A stretch of 64,000 bases of DNA from Steromphala cineraria. Taxonomy: Eukaryota > Mollusca > Gastropoda > Trochida > Trochidae. The stretch covers positions 4,484,001-4,548,000 of the forward strand of contig OU744737.1 of assembly GCA_916613615.1 (NCBI GenBank). The letters are read 5' to 3'. Below are positions 9,845-22,539 of this stretch, one piece after another. Under the pieces are notes generated by a model. It worked only from the letters and a program-made list of their open reading frames with translations, did no database searches and was not told the origin of the DNA. The position numbers and the translations under genes were made by a program. Each line of letters begins with the position of its first letter. The first letter of the stretch is position 1.

Positions 9845-10545
9845 AGGAAGAAGAGCTGGTCAGCACGAGGTCGGACTGGATTCTTAGCCGCATCCTGTGA
9901 AAGCCCTCTTGAAGTTGGCCATATTCATAGCTTCCCTCTATGACTTGACCGTTCATTGAATCTGGACCCCTCTGACTCTGATCTCCCATAATAATGAGAC
10001 ATCTCCTCGCCTCTGGAAAACCCTGATAAGTGTTCGGGCCCTGAGCCACTTCACCATCACCGTAGAGGTGATAACCTTCTGAAATGATCTGGAACTATTT
10101 GGGAAATGTATCCAGTCTCGACTTCTGTCTCCACAGTTAAGGGTCCCTTAGAAGTAATAGGTACAGTATCACTTAGAAAACCTGTAGTTCCTTAACCTGG
10201 CTTCCAAGAGAATCTATTTCGTGTTTGATACTCTTTACTACTAACTAACTACTACCAACTTGTCTACTTTCCTGCAGGTTGGCCATTCTACCCAATAGAA
10301 TTTACCCTAAGATAAACAAGTTAAACCAAGAAACCAGAAAAACTTTGACAAACAGCGAACCTCTAGGATGTAACACTCCAAGTACAACAGAACACAGCAG
10401 TCTGTGACTGGAAAGATATAACAACCAAGATGTAATACAAAACCAAACTCATTCCATGGCATTTAAAAAAATATATAAAAAATTCTAAGAAAAGGGATGA
10501 TTAAATCTAAGTATCTACCCTAAGAGAAAGTTGACAGATTAAATC

Positions 10546-11090
10546 CGACCGCTGCCACCAAAACACCAACGCGGGTAGGGCTCATGTATATACAAATGAG
10601 GGCAAGAAATGTCTAAGGACATCTCATTTACTACTTCTACAAATGTGTAACTTGACATGGTGCGTTGTATAATTATCAAAGTTAAACGTCTGGTAGCATG
10701 ATGTACTTAAATGCACTAAAATCCAATCGGATTTAGAAATATCTCTGATCAAATGTTTACATCACTAACCCTATCATGTCAGTGTATACTACGAGTTCGC
10801 CTGTTACTCCAGGCATAATAACTTAAAATATTTTGAGAGGGCCTAGGTGTCGTAATTTTTACACGCTGAAACAACCAACTTTTACGATGTACCCAGAAAA
10901 TGCCTAAGACTTAGCGAAAACTTTATGTAAACATTCCCAGAAACTTATAAGACTTAGAAAAGTATTTACAAGTGAAAACTTAGACTTATTTGACTGATTA
11001 ATAACTAAGAAAAACTTAAACCTTAAACCAGAGAGGCATACCTTTCAGCGAAAGGGGAGAAGCAGCTGAGCCGACCCCGTTACTAAAAGT
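10546..11090 (-). repeat. candidate primer-binding site and 5' LTR of the gypsy element
   Basis: On the minus strand TTTGGTGGCAGCGGTCGGA (about 10546-10566) resembles the tRNA primer-binding site found next to many animal gypsy LTRs. The LTR would run from near GTAACGGGGTCGG (about 11085) to about 10567. No second LTR remains in the window for comparison, so the ends are guesses. Confidence 0.4.
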
Positions 11091-11430
11091 TACGCCTACG
11101 TGAGATCGAACGTCACTTCCTAACTGATGCTAAAAGAAGATGGCAACAGGTGATCGAGCGCATTGTTCGAGATAATGAAGTATTTCTGCTAGAATAATTA
11201 TCAAAAACGAAGAAGTGACTTTATAAATACGAAATTACAACTCACAAACGTTACTACAATTATGTAAATAGGCAAGTTGAAGATGACATTACGAATTTGG
11301 AATATTATTTACGAAATCAGTCACTGTGATATTGGAAAACACAACCGGCCACATGTTATCATAACAGGAACTCGATCGATCGCTGCATTCGCCTTAATTC
11401 CTGGAAATAACCTTATCCCCTATTTCTTAC

Positions 11431-11692
11431 AGTATATAAACTAAATGAAGCAGTAATAATTCAAATACATAACGTGAGTTTAGCCATGCGATCCCTATTT
11501 CTTACACAAAATGAATTAAAGATGGCCGCCAATGGATTTTATGTGATTCTTCATACTTTGTCCTCTGACTATGGATGATTGTAATGAGGTTTCGACGAGT
11601 TAAATTAATACATTTAGCATTAACACTCAATTATCATATATTGAAATATTTAAAATTTAAAATATTACAAAACGTGCTACTGCCTTTTTAAT
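11431..11692. mobile_element. MITE-1 copy, truncated at the left end
   Basis: It starts inside the element (AAACTAAATGAAGCAGTAATA) and keeps the GATGGCCGCCAATGGATTTT core and the AACGTGCTACTGCC terminus. The first ~80 bp, including the left terminus, are missing. Confidence 0.75.
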
Positions 11693-12214
11693 GTCTTGAA
11701 TATAATACCAACGATGTACCTCATAGCAGTAAGACATTTTGGCCCCTTCCTACCGGTTCCTGATTTGTTCAACTTGACCTGCTTTGCAAGTTAGTGAAAA
11801 TGTTTGAAGTCCAGGGATAATGCTGCATACTGTAAGTTATACAGGCCTTTCATAACTCATAAGGTGAACACATAGAGTACATACCCGTATCCAGTAAATT
11901 TGTCACTAAAGGACAGTACCCCCTTCTCCAAATGATCCCAAACCAACTGCTTATAAAAGGAGGAAAGGGTTGTTCTGAAACATAATTTTATCTACTTTCT
12001 CATCATCATATAACAAAAGTGCTCAGGACACAATATTTTGAATGTAATGTGTCAACTCCATATGCCACATAATTTAATATCAATTTCCTTAACAAAGCAA
12101 ACCCAAAGAGTCAAATAAACGTGAATGTACCTTATACTGTTGAAGTACCCTAACAAAAGAGCTTGCACAAGTATGTTTTTAGCCAATTGAATATATCAAA
12201 TGAGGGTAAGTAAT

Positions 12215-12341
12215 AGATATACCCACACTTCCCGACGTGTATCGCTCAATATACCTCCTGTTTGAATCGTGGGTCTCCGAGGATCACGATTCAAACAGGA
12301 GGTATTTTGAGTGATACACCGAGGGAAGGGTGGGTATATCT
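12215..12341. repeat. long foldback (127 bp)
   Basis: AGATATACCCACACTTCCC... pairs with ...GGGAAGGGTGGGTATATCT. Arms of about 55 nt contain CCTCCTGTTTGAATCGTG and its complement, with a ~13-nt loop at about 12272-12284. A related stretch (TACCCCACT / AGTGGGGTA) lies at 12347-12357 and 12836-12847. Confidence 0.8.
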
Positions 12342-12589
12342 GACTTATACCCCACTCTGGTAGAGTTATATTGACGAAAAAGAGTTGTCAGTCATTTTCT
12401 ATGTATATTTATCTTGACCTAACTAGAGCAACAAAATATTAACAATACTCTTTTTTTTAAGGTTTTTAAAAAAATAATCTGACTTCATTACATTAAAATT
12501 TGGTACAAATTAGTACCTATACATATAGGAAATTATATAGGAAAATACAACAATCCAAACATGGCACAACAAAAAATACCACCACCACC

Positions 12590-12660
12590 TCGGTAGCTCA
12601 GTCGATAGAGGCGTTGCGTCGCAACATTAAGGCCCCCGGTTCGAATCCCACTTTGGTCAT
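12590..12660 (+). repeat. tRNA-like sequence (SINE head or tRNA pseudogene)
   Basis: TAGCTCAGTCGATAGAGG (A-box-like) and GGTTCGAATCCC (B-box) are correctly spaced. The acceptor ends pair poorly and the anticodon loop lacks T33, so this is not a convincing functional tRNA. Confidence 0.6.
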
Positions 12661-13279
12661 TAACATTTCTCAAAAATTCTAAATTTTACAACTTTTCTTT
12701 AATTTGCCTAAGTTGTAGATATCTTCAAATGACTTTATTTGGGTGTGCAAGAAAGAATAGGTGTATAAGAAAAGTTGTGGTGTATCGGTCAATATACCTA
12801 CGGTTAGAACAAAGGAAACCATAGCAACGAGACCGGAAGTGGGGTATAAAGATATATTAAAGTGATAAAACATGTTCAGTATAAAGTAATTTAAATTTGA
12901 ACAAATGCTATATCTTACCCATCAGTGAGAAATAGCTTTTTGTATCTCCTGTAAATGGCATGTTCTGCCAGATAGCTGCTGCTGAAAAGATACCAGGTAC
13001 ATTAGTGCAACAAAACCATTGAATTGATCAAACAAATAAAATACAACTGAGACACAAAAATAGAATTTGTAGCCCAATAGCTTCTTCAAGACTTAATTGA
13101 ATTTCAAAATATGCCTTTGCCCTTGTGGTCTCTATCAAGATTGGGATATTTACAATTAATTTGAATTTCCTGAGACATGAATAATTGTTATGAGTTAGGC
13201 TACTGAAACATTTTCATGAGCAAACCAAAATGAACATAAAAATGAAATACAACTCATGTTGTTTTTTGGATATACAAAC

Positions 13280-14890
13280 TGGTCAAGGTCAAAGGTCAAG
13301 GTCACGAGCTATGTAATCACTTAAGAATTCCTTGTAAACACGATAACTTGAAAAGTTGTTGTGCCATGAAGCTCTAACTTGGTATATATGATCCTTGGAA
13401 AAGTAAACAAAATTGAAAAGGTTTCGGCTACAATCGGTCAAAGATCATGCAAGGTCACAGCAAGGCCATGACTTAAGCATGGTTAAGCGAAAATGCTTAA
13501 TTTAAACTATGAACACTTTTAATCAATACATGATTGTTATACTCAATAAAAAGTGTTCAATGATTGTGTGACCTTGAAGGTCAAAGGTCAAGGTCATGAG
13601 ATATGAGTTATTGCAATGTGCACTAAATTTCGGTATAACTTTAACCCATTTAGCTTTTTAGAACTCATGAACATGTCTAAATGTGAACACTTCCAGGGAA
13701 TCCTTATGACATGTTCACTTTCAAGGTCAAAGGTCAAGGTCACGAGTTATAAAGTCCCTACAAAGTTCCTTGTAAACGCGATAACTTGAAAAGTTCTTTT
13801 GCTATAAAGCTCTAACTTGGTATATATCATCCTTGAAAAAATTGAAAAGGTTTTGACTACAATCCCACAAAGGGCAAGGTCATGACTTAAGCATGGTTTA
13901 ATTTTAACTATATACAAAAAAAAGTGTTCAATGATTGTGTGACCTTGAAGGTTAAAGGTTAAGGTCATGAGATATGAGTTATTGCAATTTATTGTAAACA
14001 CGATAACTTGAAAAGTTTTTGTGCCATGAAGTTTAAATTTTGTATATATTAACTCTTGAGAAGTCCCAAAAAAATATTTTTGTTTTGGGTACGAACTGTC
14101 GAAGGTCAAGGTCATGGCAAGGTCAACATATATGGAGAAAATGTTAACTTTTAACACTTTATTTCATTACATTAATGTTATACTCAATGAAATGTGTCAA
14201 AGTGTCAAGGTCACGAGAAAAAGGTGAGGCCTGTAAAAGGCGGAACAGGGTAAGGCGAAACCCCAAGTTTCAGGGCTGCTCTGCTTTTGGGGTGTCCCGA
14301 AAACGCTATTGTAGATTCAGGCTAGACTCTTGATTCATCTGAGCCTAGTCCCAAATAATTCTAGGACACAGGGAAACGCCCAATCTCAAATGACTCTATC
14401 CAGGTTCAAATGACTCTGCCTCAAATTCAACATTTTTCAAGCTTTATTGATGAAACTATGATAGAGTCATTTCGGGCTAGCCTAAGATAACTCTAGGAGA
14501 TGAATCAATGGATGAACGAATGTTCAATTTCATAATCTACAATTTTCTATCCCAACCTGAAAACAAAATAATGCTTTGGAGGAAATGTTGATGTTGTCAG
14601 ATTCAGTTTCCACCCCCGCCACTTCGTATATTGGTTTAATCACCAACTAAGCTTTACAGAACTCGTATCCCCAGGTTACTCCTAAAACATCTTTTACCTT
14701 TAAGGTCAGAGATCAAGGTCATGAGATCGCTAAAAGAATCTCCTAAGCATGATGTTTTGTGATGTGACGTTCACATTTGGTATATATCAAATATGAAAGA
14801 GTACAAGAACTTTGAAAAAGTTTTCGTTCACCCCGTCAAAGGTCAATGTCACAGCAAGGTATTTGTGTGACCTTGAAGGTGTCAAGAAGT
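13280..14890. repeat. degenerate repeat field rich in AGGTCA half-sites
   Basis: Divergent repeats share CACGATAACTTGAAAAGTT, TCTAACTTGGTATATAT and GTGTGACCTTGAAGGTCAAA. AGGTCAAAGGTCAAGGTCA appears three times (about 13286, 13578, 13724), with degraded copies near 13948, 14103, 14700 and 14838. The minus-strand 136-codon ORF at 13747-14157 is a by-product. Confidence 0.7.
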
Positions 14891-15282
14891 TATGTTCACC
14901 CATTAATCAAATTTAAGTAAGAAAAAGGTTTTTCAGATCTTATAGCAATAATTTGTATTTATCGACGACTTCAGATAGCCTTTTTAATGTAAAAAGCTTC
15001 AAAAATCCCTTTTTGTTATTGTTGTAAAAAAGGTGGTACTGTGAAATCAAAACCCCACTTTATCCTCTGCTTGTATACCTGCTTTTTATCATTTAAAAGT
15101 TAAACCCAGCCGTCTTTCAGTACAATAAGCCATTTTAATCCCGATCAAGGTTTTAAAAGCAACCACAGGACAAGTGGTCTTTTGAATGAAACATTTAATA
15201 CAAGACATCGATTTTACCGTTATATATAAGCAAAATTTATGAGAAAAAAACATATAATCAACATATTCTAAATTAGAAAAAT

Positions 15283-15912
15283 AGAGCCATTGGCTCTGTA
15301 GCTCATCAGGCTTCATCATCAATTATGCTGTAGAGTATGGCCAATGTGATTCCCCCTTTGTAGAGGCCACAGGGTCACTAATCATAAACTTAAGTATATA
15401 GGCGACAAGTTTCAGTTTGCTAGGCCTTATACTTCAGGAAAAGAAGATGAAAATATATTTGAAGGATGTTCCTATCGCCCTTATTAGGGGTCTCTCACCA
15501 AAGCTACAATTCATAATCCTCACTAGCCAAGGAGACTGTACACAAAGTTTCAGCTTTCTAGGCCTCATAGTTCTGGAGAAGAAGATGAAAATAGGTTTTT
15601 AGGGCATGGCATCTGTGGCCCTTATTAGGGGCCACAGGGCCACCAAAGCTACAATTTACAATCTTCACTTGCCAAGGAGTCTGTACACAAAGTTTCAGCT
15701 TTCTAGGCCTTATGGTTCTGGAGAAGAAAATGAAATAGGTTTTTTAGAGTGTGGCCCCTTTGGCCCTTATTAGGGGCCACAGGGCCACCAAAGCTACAAT
15801 TTATAATCCTCACTAGCCAAGGAGTCTGTACACAAAGTTTCAGCTTTCTAGGCCTCATGGTTCTGGAGAAGAAGTCGAAATTCCACAAAGTTTACGGACG
15901 GACGGATGAGCT
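15283..15912 (+). repeat. Rep-A array, about four units
   Basis: It begins with TTGGCTCTGTAGCTCAT (as at 636) and runs through repeated TTTCAGCTTTCTAGGCCT / GGGGCCACAGGGCCACC units to a short GGAC tract and GATGAGCTAAAAA. Confidence 0.85.
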
Positions 15913-16622
15913 AAAAATGAGAGAAATGAACTTATCAACATTTTTAATTTGATATGTTTCCTTTTCAATAAACATATATATTATCTAGCACCACTTATGG
16001 TGTGAATATTGCAGTAACATTGATGACAACACCAAACTGACGTTTGACATAAAACCATTTTAACCATTTAACTTTTAAACTCGAATACTTTATCATTTTA
16101 TTGTTCTCATTTACGTTTCCAATGACATAGTTGAAACAGTAAGTCTTAAAACAAAACACCTAAACAACAACTACTTCTTTACATATCTTGCAATAATATA
16201 CATATGAACAAAAATTGTATATATTTGATAAAAGATGATATCTCACAACCTTAATATAATATAATTATAAATACAATTTTTCTTTATGCTTGTTATGTTG
16301 TTCCCTAAGATTATGGGATGATAACGAAAATTTAATATTTCCCGATTCCAATTATGAAGGAGAATTACAGTTTTGAAATACCCATCAAGAATAAATACAT
16401 GCAAACTAATTAAACAGATATAACCATTCACCCAATATGCTCTCATAAAATTGTTTGGTGTTTATCTTACATAACTGATAGAACAACGTGGAACTAAAAC
16501 ACAAAATCATCACAAGACTATATCGGCAGGTCTTGAATTATCAAGTTCGAAGATGATCGCTACACCAAAAAGATTAATGATGCATATATCTGGGTCTGGG
16601 TTACACTGATATAGATAGACTG
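15913..16622. other. no feature seen
   Basis: AT-rich sequence without recognisable genes or ordered repeats. Confidence 0.4.
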
Positions 16623-16717
16623 ATTTGACTCTAGGGTGTTTTGAAGCTAGGCATATTTGACTCTTGGGTGTTTTGGGGCTAGACCATTTGATTCTAAGAT
16701 GTTTGCGGGCTAGGCCC
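16623..16717 (+). repeat. three-copy ~31-bp minisatellite
   Basis: ATTTGACTCTAGGGTGTTTT-type units start at 16623, 16655 and 16686, each ending GGCTAG or AGCTAG. Confidence 0.75.
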
Positions 16718-17344
16718 ATTTCACTTATAACAATGTTTAAGATTAGTCCTAATCTTAACGGCACAGTCCCATTTAGTTTGAATTAAAATACCTGTTCCGC
16801 GTTTCTGAAGTCCTTTTGAAAAAAATAACTATTCATTTGACATTTTTTTTTATCTTACATCTGATACATAATTAGTCCCGCGATGTCGGCGCCATCTTGA
16901 ATATTTGCAAAAAACGTATTTAAATCTGACCCCATGCACTTTTGATGAAACTCTATACGGCAAATGCTTGTACTCTGGAGGTAAATCTTACGCATAATGC
17001 AACCTCTCAAACGTGACCCATCAAAACATCTAGACCATAGTGACCACAATATTTCTTTTTTTATCAGCAGCTGATATCAGAAAGAATGTAGAACATGGGA
17101 AAATTCAAAATAAGTAAAGGATATAATTTGAGTGCCTATGGCATACTATGCTTACCACACGCCATGTTAAATTTTCGAATTTGTAATGTCTGTAAACCGG
17201 AAGCGGAAGTAGATAGGCCGGATTTATCAATATCAGGTCAGAGGCTATCAGTTCTGTAAGTTTCATGCAATTGGGTTTAGTAGTTATTGCGCTAGAGCTT
17301 TCACAAAACTCTGTAAATAATGAAAAAGAATAATAATGATAAGG

Positions 17345-17445
17345 ATGATAACAATAGGTTTTCCAGGCTTTTATTCTGAAGACCTAATAATCAGGATTAT
17401 AACAATAGGTCTTCCAGACTTTCGTCCGAAGACCTAAATATAGTC
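17345..17445 (+). repeat. two-copy ~60-bp direct repeat
   Basis: AACAATAGGTTTTCCAGGCTT...GAAGACCTAATA is repeated as AACAATAGGTCTTCCAGACTT...GAAGACCTAAATA. The inner GGTCTTC and GAAGACC are complementary, so each unit can form a small stem. Confidence 0.65.
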
Positions 17446-17667
17446 ACAAACGACAATGCTTCAGCGCTTCATTGTGACGATATGGGTAAATATTGTACAA
17501 GTTTCAGTCAAGAACTATAGTTGTGTCATCAGTGACTTCACCTATACTACGCCTGTTAAATATTTTGTAGCAACATGAGAAAATGTAAAAACAAACTGTC
17601 AGAAAGATAATACGCAGTTTTCAATACAATGAACAACAAACATGAAAGTAATTTCTTCTAATTATTT

Positions 17668-17791
17668 TAGAACAGCGTCGCTGATTGCACAACTAACCTC
17701 CAATCAGGCATCTCCCATTCTATCCCTCAAAGTCGGAACAATAGAACAGAGGCTGTATCAACATTTCATGACTTGATCTGCCTCTGTGGGG
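17668..17791 (+). repeat. MITE-2, right-end fragment
   Basis: AGAACAGCGTCGCTGATTGC, CATCTCCCATTCTATCCC and TTTCATGACTTGATCTGCC correspond to the right half of the 47658-47946 copy. Confidence 0.8.
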
Positions 17792-18002
17792 TCCTAATCA
17801 GGGAAACATTTTACCCTAATATTTCCATTTCACAACTTTTTTATCACTTCGGTGAACACCGTACTTTAGATTTTCTTAAGGAAATCGAGCTTTTTGATAA
17901 GTTATAAATTTTAATACTATATATCAGCTTTTAACAACTTTGTGATATTATGCTGATGTTTTTCAGCCTTCGCGCTGTTCCATTATCTGCTTTTGCAATC
18001 AT

Positions 18003-18342
18003 TTTCATAATAATAATAATAATAATGTGCATACTTATATTGCGCCTTTTCCACGTCCTAAGACATGCTCAAAGCGCTACATTATTACCCTGAAGGAGTG
18101 TACTTTCACAGCTGCTACTGAGCGCTAATCACGACCACGTAGGTCAGTACATCCATTTTTCAGGCACCCATTTTTAACAGCTGGGTGGACTGAGTGCAAT
18201 GTGGATGAAGTGCCTTGCCCAGGGACACAACACAGGATGAGACCCAAGTCACAAATTTTTGGTGTCTTCACCGGGATTCGAACCCGGGTCTCTGGCGTGA
18301 GAGGCCAGCATGCTAACCACTACACCACTGTGCTCCACACAC
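18003..18342 (-). mobile_element. tRNA-Glu-derived SINE, near full length
   Basis: On the minus strand the head reads GTAGTGGTTAGCATGC...GGGTTCGAATCCC, with a stem CTGGC/GCCAG around a CTCTCAC loop (anticodon CTC, Glu). The acceptor strands do not pair, so this is a SINE and not a tRNA gene. The body has GGGCAAGGCACTTCATCC and CAGCTGTTAAAAATGGG. The tail GGAAAAGGCGCAATATAAG ends in an ATT repeat. A second copy lies at 59483-59795. Confidence 0.85.
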
Positions 18343-19347
18343 ACAAGTGTTTTAGGCAATTTCATTAACTTTCTCGCCGCTAATGGCTGCAATATTGCCC
18401 AAGCGGCGCTTAACAATAACTCACTCACTCACTGTCACTGTGGGGAGAGAAATTCAATGCATTTGCTCATGACCGTATTAAAAGTCGACTACAGCTCATT
18501 TACGTTATACGGCTTACATCATAAACGTATATTCTTGCTTCGATATATTTTAAGGTCATACAAAATGACACGATTTGCTCTCATCTGAAATATTTTTTCG
18601 GCGGATCTGAAAGAAAGTTTTGAAAAACGAGTATAAATGAATAGCTACTAACAGTTATTAACCTTAAAAACGAGAGATATTCGCATTTTACTTCTATTTC
18701 CGTGAGTAAAACATTTATCAACAAGGGGTCGTGTTACCGCTAGCTTTTGTACTTTGACCGACAAGCACTTATAGCGATCTAGCTGGTGATAAGTAAACCG
18801 TAACATGAGGACAAAGCAATGGGTGACGGCCTGTCCTCATTTCGCCTACACAGTTATGGGTGGATGCACAAGACAGATACACCCTGACCCCTTAAGAATA
18901 ATGAACTCTTCCATCAAGATAATAAAAATAACAAAGAAATTAGTGACTCAAATGCTACTTGCATTTCCTAGGATTTCTTCATTCCTCAGGAATAGTAGTA
19001 TGTCAGTCTACGTTGGATTTTCCGGATTTTTTCACGTTTACGTGTCACGTGACATCTCTAATTTCACTTTTCACATCATTTACTGGCACAGATGAGCGGA
19101 TCGCCCAGTGAGAACTAGGATGTTGATTGCGTGCATTTGAAATACAAGTAAGTTGTTGAAACAATATTGATATTTATAATAATATATAATAATTATGATA
19201 TTAATAATTGATAAGTAATATATATATATATATAAGGACTGAATAATTGAAAAGGTTCGTTATAAATGCTGACGTGCAAAATGAAGGTGTTAATGCAGTA
19301 AGTAATATTTCTTCTGCGTATCTATTAGGGACTGGTCATTTATTCCA

Positions 19348-19504
19348 GGGGGGGGGGGGGGGGGATTGGGCCGGTGATTTTTTGGGTGGGTCACACAAAA
19401 ATAAGACAACCTTTCGGCTGGGTCATAAAAAAACTCGGGATGGGACATAGTGCATAAGTGGGGTTCATTAAAGCTTTCGGGGGGGGGGGGGGGGGGGGGG
19501 GGGG
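19348..19504 (+). repeat. two long G tracts (17 and 26 G)
   Basis: Uninterrupted G runs at 19348-19364 and 19479-19504 lie within a sequence whose two sides (TTGGGCCGGTGATTTTTTG at 19366 and CAAAATTTCACCGGCCCACC at about 19525) are inverted relative to each other. The Pro-rich and Gly-rich ORFs here are artefacts of these tracts. Confidence 0.9.
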
Positions 19505-19556
19505 TCATGTATATTTATGACATACAAAATTTCACCGGCCCACCCCTCCCCCTGGG

Positions 19557-19664
19557 AGCCGTTGCACAAATCGACTTAATACTAAGGTTAACCTTAGTGC
19601 CATCATTTAACTTTGCACTACTACTAGTACCTTGAGATCACCTTAGTTTTTTGTGCAACGGGAC
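19557..19664. repeat. short TIR/foldback element (GCCGTTGCACAAA)
   Basis: CCGTTGCACAAA (19559-19570) and TTTTGTGCAACGG (19649-19661) are inverted, with inner CTAAGGTTAACC and ACCTTAGTTT also complementary. About 108 bp. Confidence 0.65.
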
Positions 19665-19669
19665 CCTTA

Positions 19670-21689
19670 AATAACCCTACTCTTTTCATTACAATGTTCT
19701 TGAGTCTGGGTGTTAGACTAGAAGGACTCTACGGTAAATAGAGGATATTTTTGGTGATTTTACAGTTGAATGACCCCTCCGCACAGATCATGTAGCCACG
19801 CCCCCTCAGAAATCGTGACCTGGAAGCTACCTTAGACAAACTTTAGCCAAACTGGCAGCAAATATGACTAGTACAGTAGCAAGTGCTGATAGATCCTCCA
19901 GCTGATTGTTCTTTTTTTTTTTCTACTAACTCTGATATGTCTATGAAATGTAAGCATAAATGATTCAAGTATTAATTCGAGTTTGTTTCGCTCAGAAAGT
20001 ATGTTTATTGTACAAGTAGATCAATTTCTGTTTTGTAAGTGAATAAATGGCAGATGGTAGATTAAGTTGCCAGATAAGTGTGCTCTGCAAAAGAATAAGC
20101 ATTTTCAGGATCGCTTTTCAATTTTAAGGCCGAGAATAAACTTTAATTACTCCTCATTTAAAAGCTGAAGGTATCATGAAGTTGCCACTGTTATATATAT
20201 AGATCGTGACTGCAACGTTTAACCCTGATTTACATTGGACAAAAACCTTGATATTCTACATATTGCAGTTTAGTCTGTCATCCAGACCCTAAACCAAACA
20301 TATTTAATTGATGACCAACCAAGTCTAGAAAAGTATAGCAAGTCTAGATCGCTCAGCTTTAGGAAGTTTTCTTAAGTTAAAGCATCTTCTGGGCTCCATT
20401 TTGTTATCATACTGATTTGTTTAAAATATTGTCAATATTGCAAAAAATAGTTCTGAGACTAAATGTTAGTCTAAGTGCAGTTGGGACATTCGACAAGTGT
20501 CTCTGCTAAGAATGTGGTCTGGTGACCTATGTCAGTGACATTGAAAGGAAGTTGAGTAAGATGCATACGAGATTGGATGGCCTGTGATGAAAAGCATCGT
20601 CTGTACAGCCAACTTCACTAGCGAGTAGCGTTTGCCAGCCCGTTATGAATATTTCGGATATAAATAGTCAAGTACACAGATAAGCGTCCGTGATCGTCGT
20701 TGTTTACAGTGTAGACTTGTCGTGGTTGGCCTTTGCATTCAAGAAGTTATTTCAGTTTTATTTGATATAAACTTCAAACAGGAATATCCATTGTCAAACG
20801 TTACTCACTCGTTATGTAATGTGTATCCAGTACAGTTTTGTGTTACATTAAATAGTCCTTAACATGTAAATGTAATTCTTAATGAGATAGAAAACATATT
20901 TAATGAGAGTAAAATAAGTAATAACGAAGGCCTGTGATGAGGAAAATGAAAGCGGAAATACCACGAATTTAGGTAACCAATGGAATTTTGCGAAAACGAA
21001 AATAAAAATAGCTAACCGCTAGGAAATATTGATAATCAAAAGGGACTGTTCATAAAATAAGATTACAAGGTCAGTTACGCAAGGCGACTCCAAACCCTCA
21101 TATTATGTGGAAATGGTTCCTTGTAGTTCTTACTTGACACTTGAAGTTATGAGGAGTTTGACCCTCTGAAGATTGTTAATTAGGCAGTAACAGTAATAGA
21201 ACTCAAAGTAAAATAAAGAAATAACATATCTGCCCCTAACATAAGATGGGAGTTCCTCTACTTAGTATCGCGGACCTAGGAAGATGATTTATCATGTATC
21301 ATGACCCACCTACACTTTGAAGAGCGTTCAGGCTGTAATGAAGTCCCGACAGGATGGGAATGTTATACTTTTAGCTTGTATCGTACCTCATGCTATACTA
21401 GGGCAACTGTGATAAACCAGGTCATATATATAGATATAGGTGACAGTGAACTGGTCGTGCGTTACAGACAGAGCGTTTCAAACTTAGTACGGTAAGGTTA
21501 AGGAGTAAATGATTTAAATCTGTTTGTATCTGCAATTCGGAAATGAGATTTGACGAGTGTTTTGGTTTGATGATGATCGTGACCACGAGATAATAACAGA
21601 GTCGCTCCTTGAGCTGATAACTCGTGCTAACGACTTAGGGTAACATATTTTCACTTTTAGTCGCCATTTTGATAAGGGATAAAAGAGAT
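19670..21689. other. no supported gene or ordered repeat
   Basis: Short ORFs only (for example 21301-21495). I see no domain motifs, RNA genes or long repeats. Confidence 0.4.
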
Positions 21690-21690
21690 G

Positions 21691-21960
21691 AGAAGTGGTG
21701 CAGGCCGGGGGGTTCTAGACCGTGAGTAAGTCTTGAGGATGTAGGTTGTGTGGATTCATATTTCGCAATGTACGTTCAGTTGTGTTAAAAATCTTCAGAA
21801 ACTCGTGAAAAAAACCCAGATGATCTGGTTAGAAGTGGTGCGCGCGGGGGTTTTAGACCGGAAGTAATTCTTGAGGATGTAGGTTGTGTTGATGCATCTT
21901 TCGAAATGTAAGTTCAGTTGTGTATAAAAATCTGCAAAAACTCGTGGTTAAATTTTGTTG
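21691..21960 (+). repeat. two-copy ~140-bp tandem duplication
   Basis: AGAAGTGGTGC...CTTGAGGATGTAGGTTGTGT...AAACTCGTG occurs at 21691 and again at 21831. The copies differ at several positions. No coding potential. Confidence 0.75.
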
Positions 21961-22539
21961 ATTAGGCAGCTGACAGTTCAGACTTGTAATTGCCAATAAA
22001 ATCCTCGGTAGCCAGTATATGTTTTGTCTCGTGGGGTTTGTGACTATGCAACGTATGTGACCCCTGTACACAACTCCTGAAATGTCAACTATACCCATTA
22101 ATCATATAAATCAGATATTTCGAAAACGCCATACGGTTTTCACTTTCTTTCATCTGAAACTGTAATCCGCTGCAAACACCGTTTTTCGAAACGATATCAT
22201 GAGGGGATAATGTTCAACAATAGATTTTAGACAATGCCCCGACATAGTTATGATAATTACACAGTATTAGTTTTACATCATCAAGTAATGACATCACAAT
22301 GCTTTAGTTTCATAAACATAATGTCAAAATCCATTAATTGCATCACAGTTTGGGAATCTAAGCGTAGTACAGTGTTGATAGAAGAAAAAGTAAGAAAAAA
22401 TAGCGAAAACCAATATTTGTAAGAAATAGAATATTCTGATATCAACCATATCAACACTTGTTGATAACACATGTAGCACCCTACACAAACAATGGATATG
22501 AAATTTTAAACTTTATCAACTTTTGGTGAGGTATTTGAG

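Larger units (their letters stand above)
8203..10050 (-). mobile_element. decayed Ty3/gypsy retrotransposon (gag - RT - RNase H), integrase lost
   Basis: On the minus strand the order is gag (9844 to 9348), RT (9350 to 8540) and RNase H (8502 to 8203), matching Ty3/gypsy order. The nucleocapsid and protease between gag and RT are deleted, because gag text runs directly into RT text near 9350. Integrase and the 3' LTR are absent at the Penelope junction near 8200. Frameshifts and stops are frequent. Confidence 0.85.

Noticed and set aside
12590..12660. Functional tRNA gene
   Set aside because: Poor acceptor pairing and an abnormal anticodon loop.
13747..14157. 136-codon minus-strand ORF
   Set aside because: Lies across the degenerate AGGTCA repeat field and contains the repeat units in translation.
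19247..19635. Gly- and Pro-rich ORFs on both strands
   Set aside because: Created by the two poly-G tracts; no other coding evidence.
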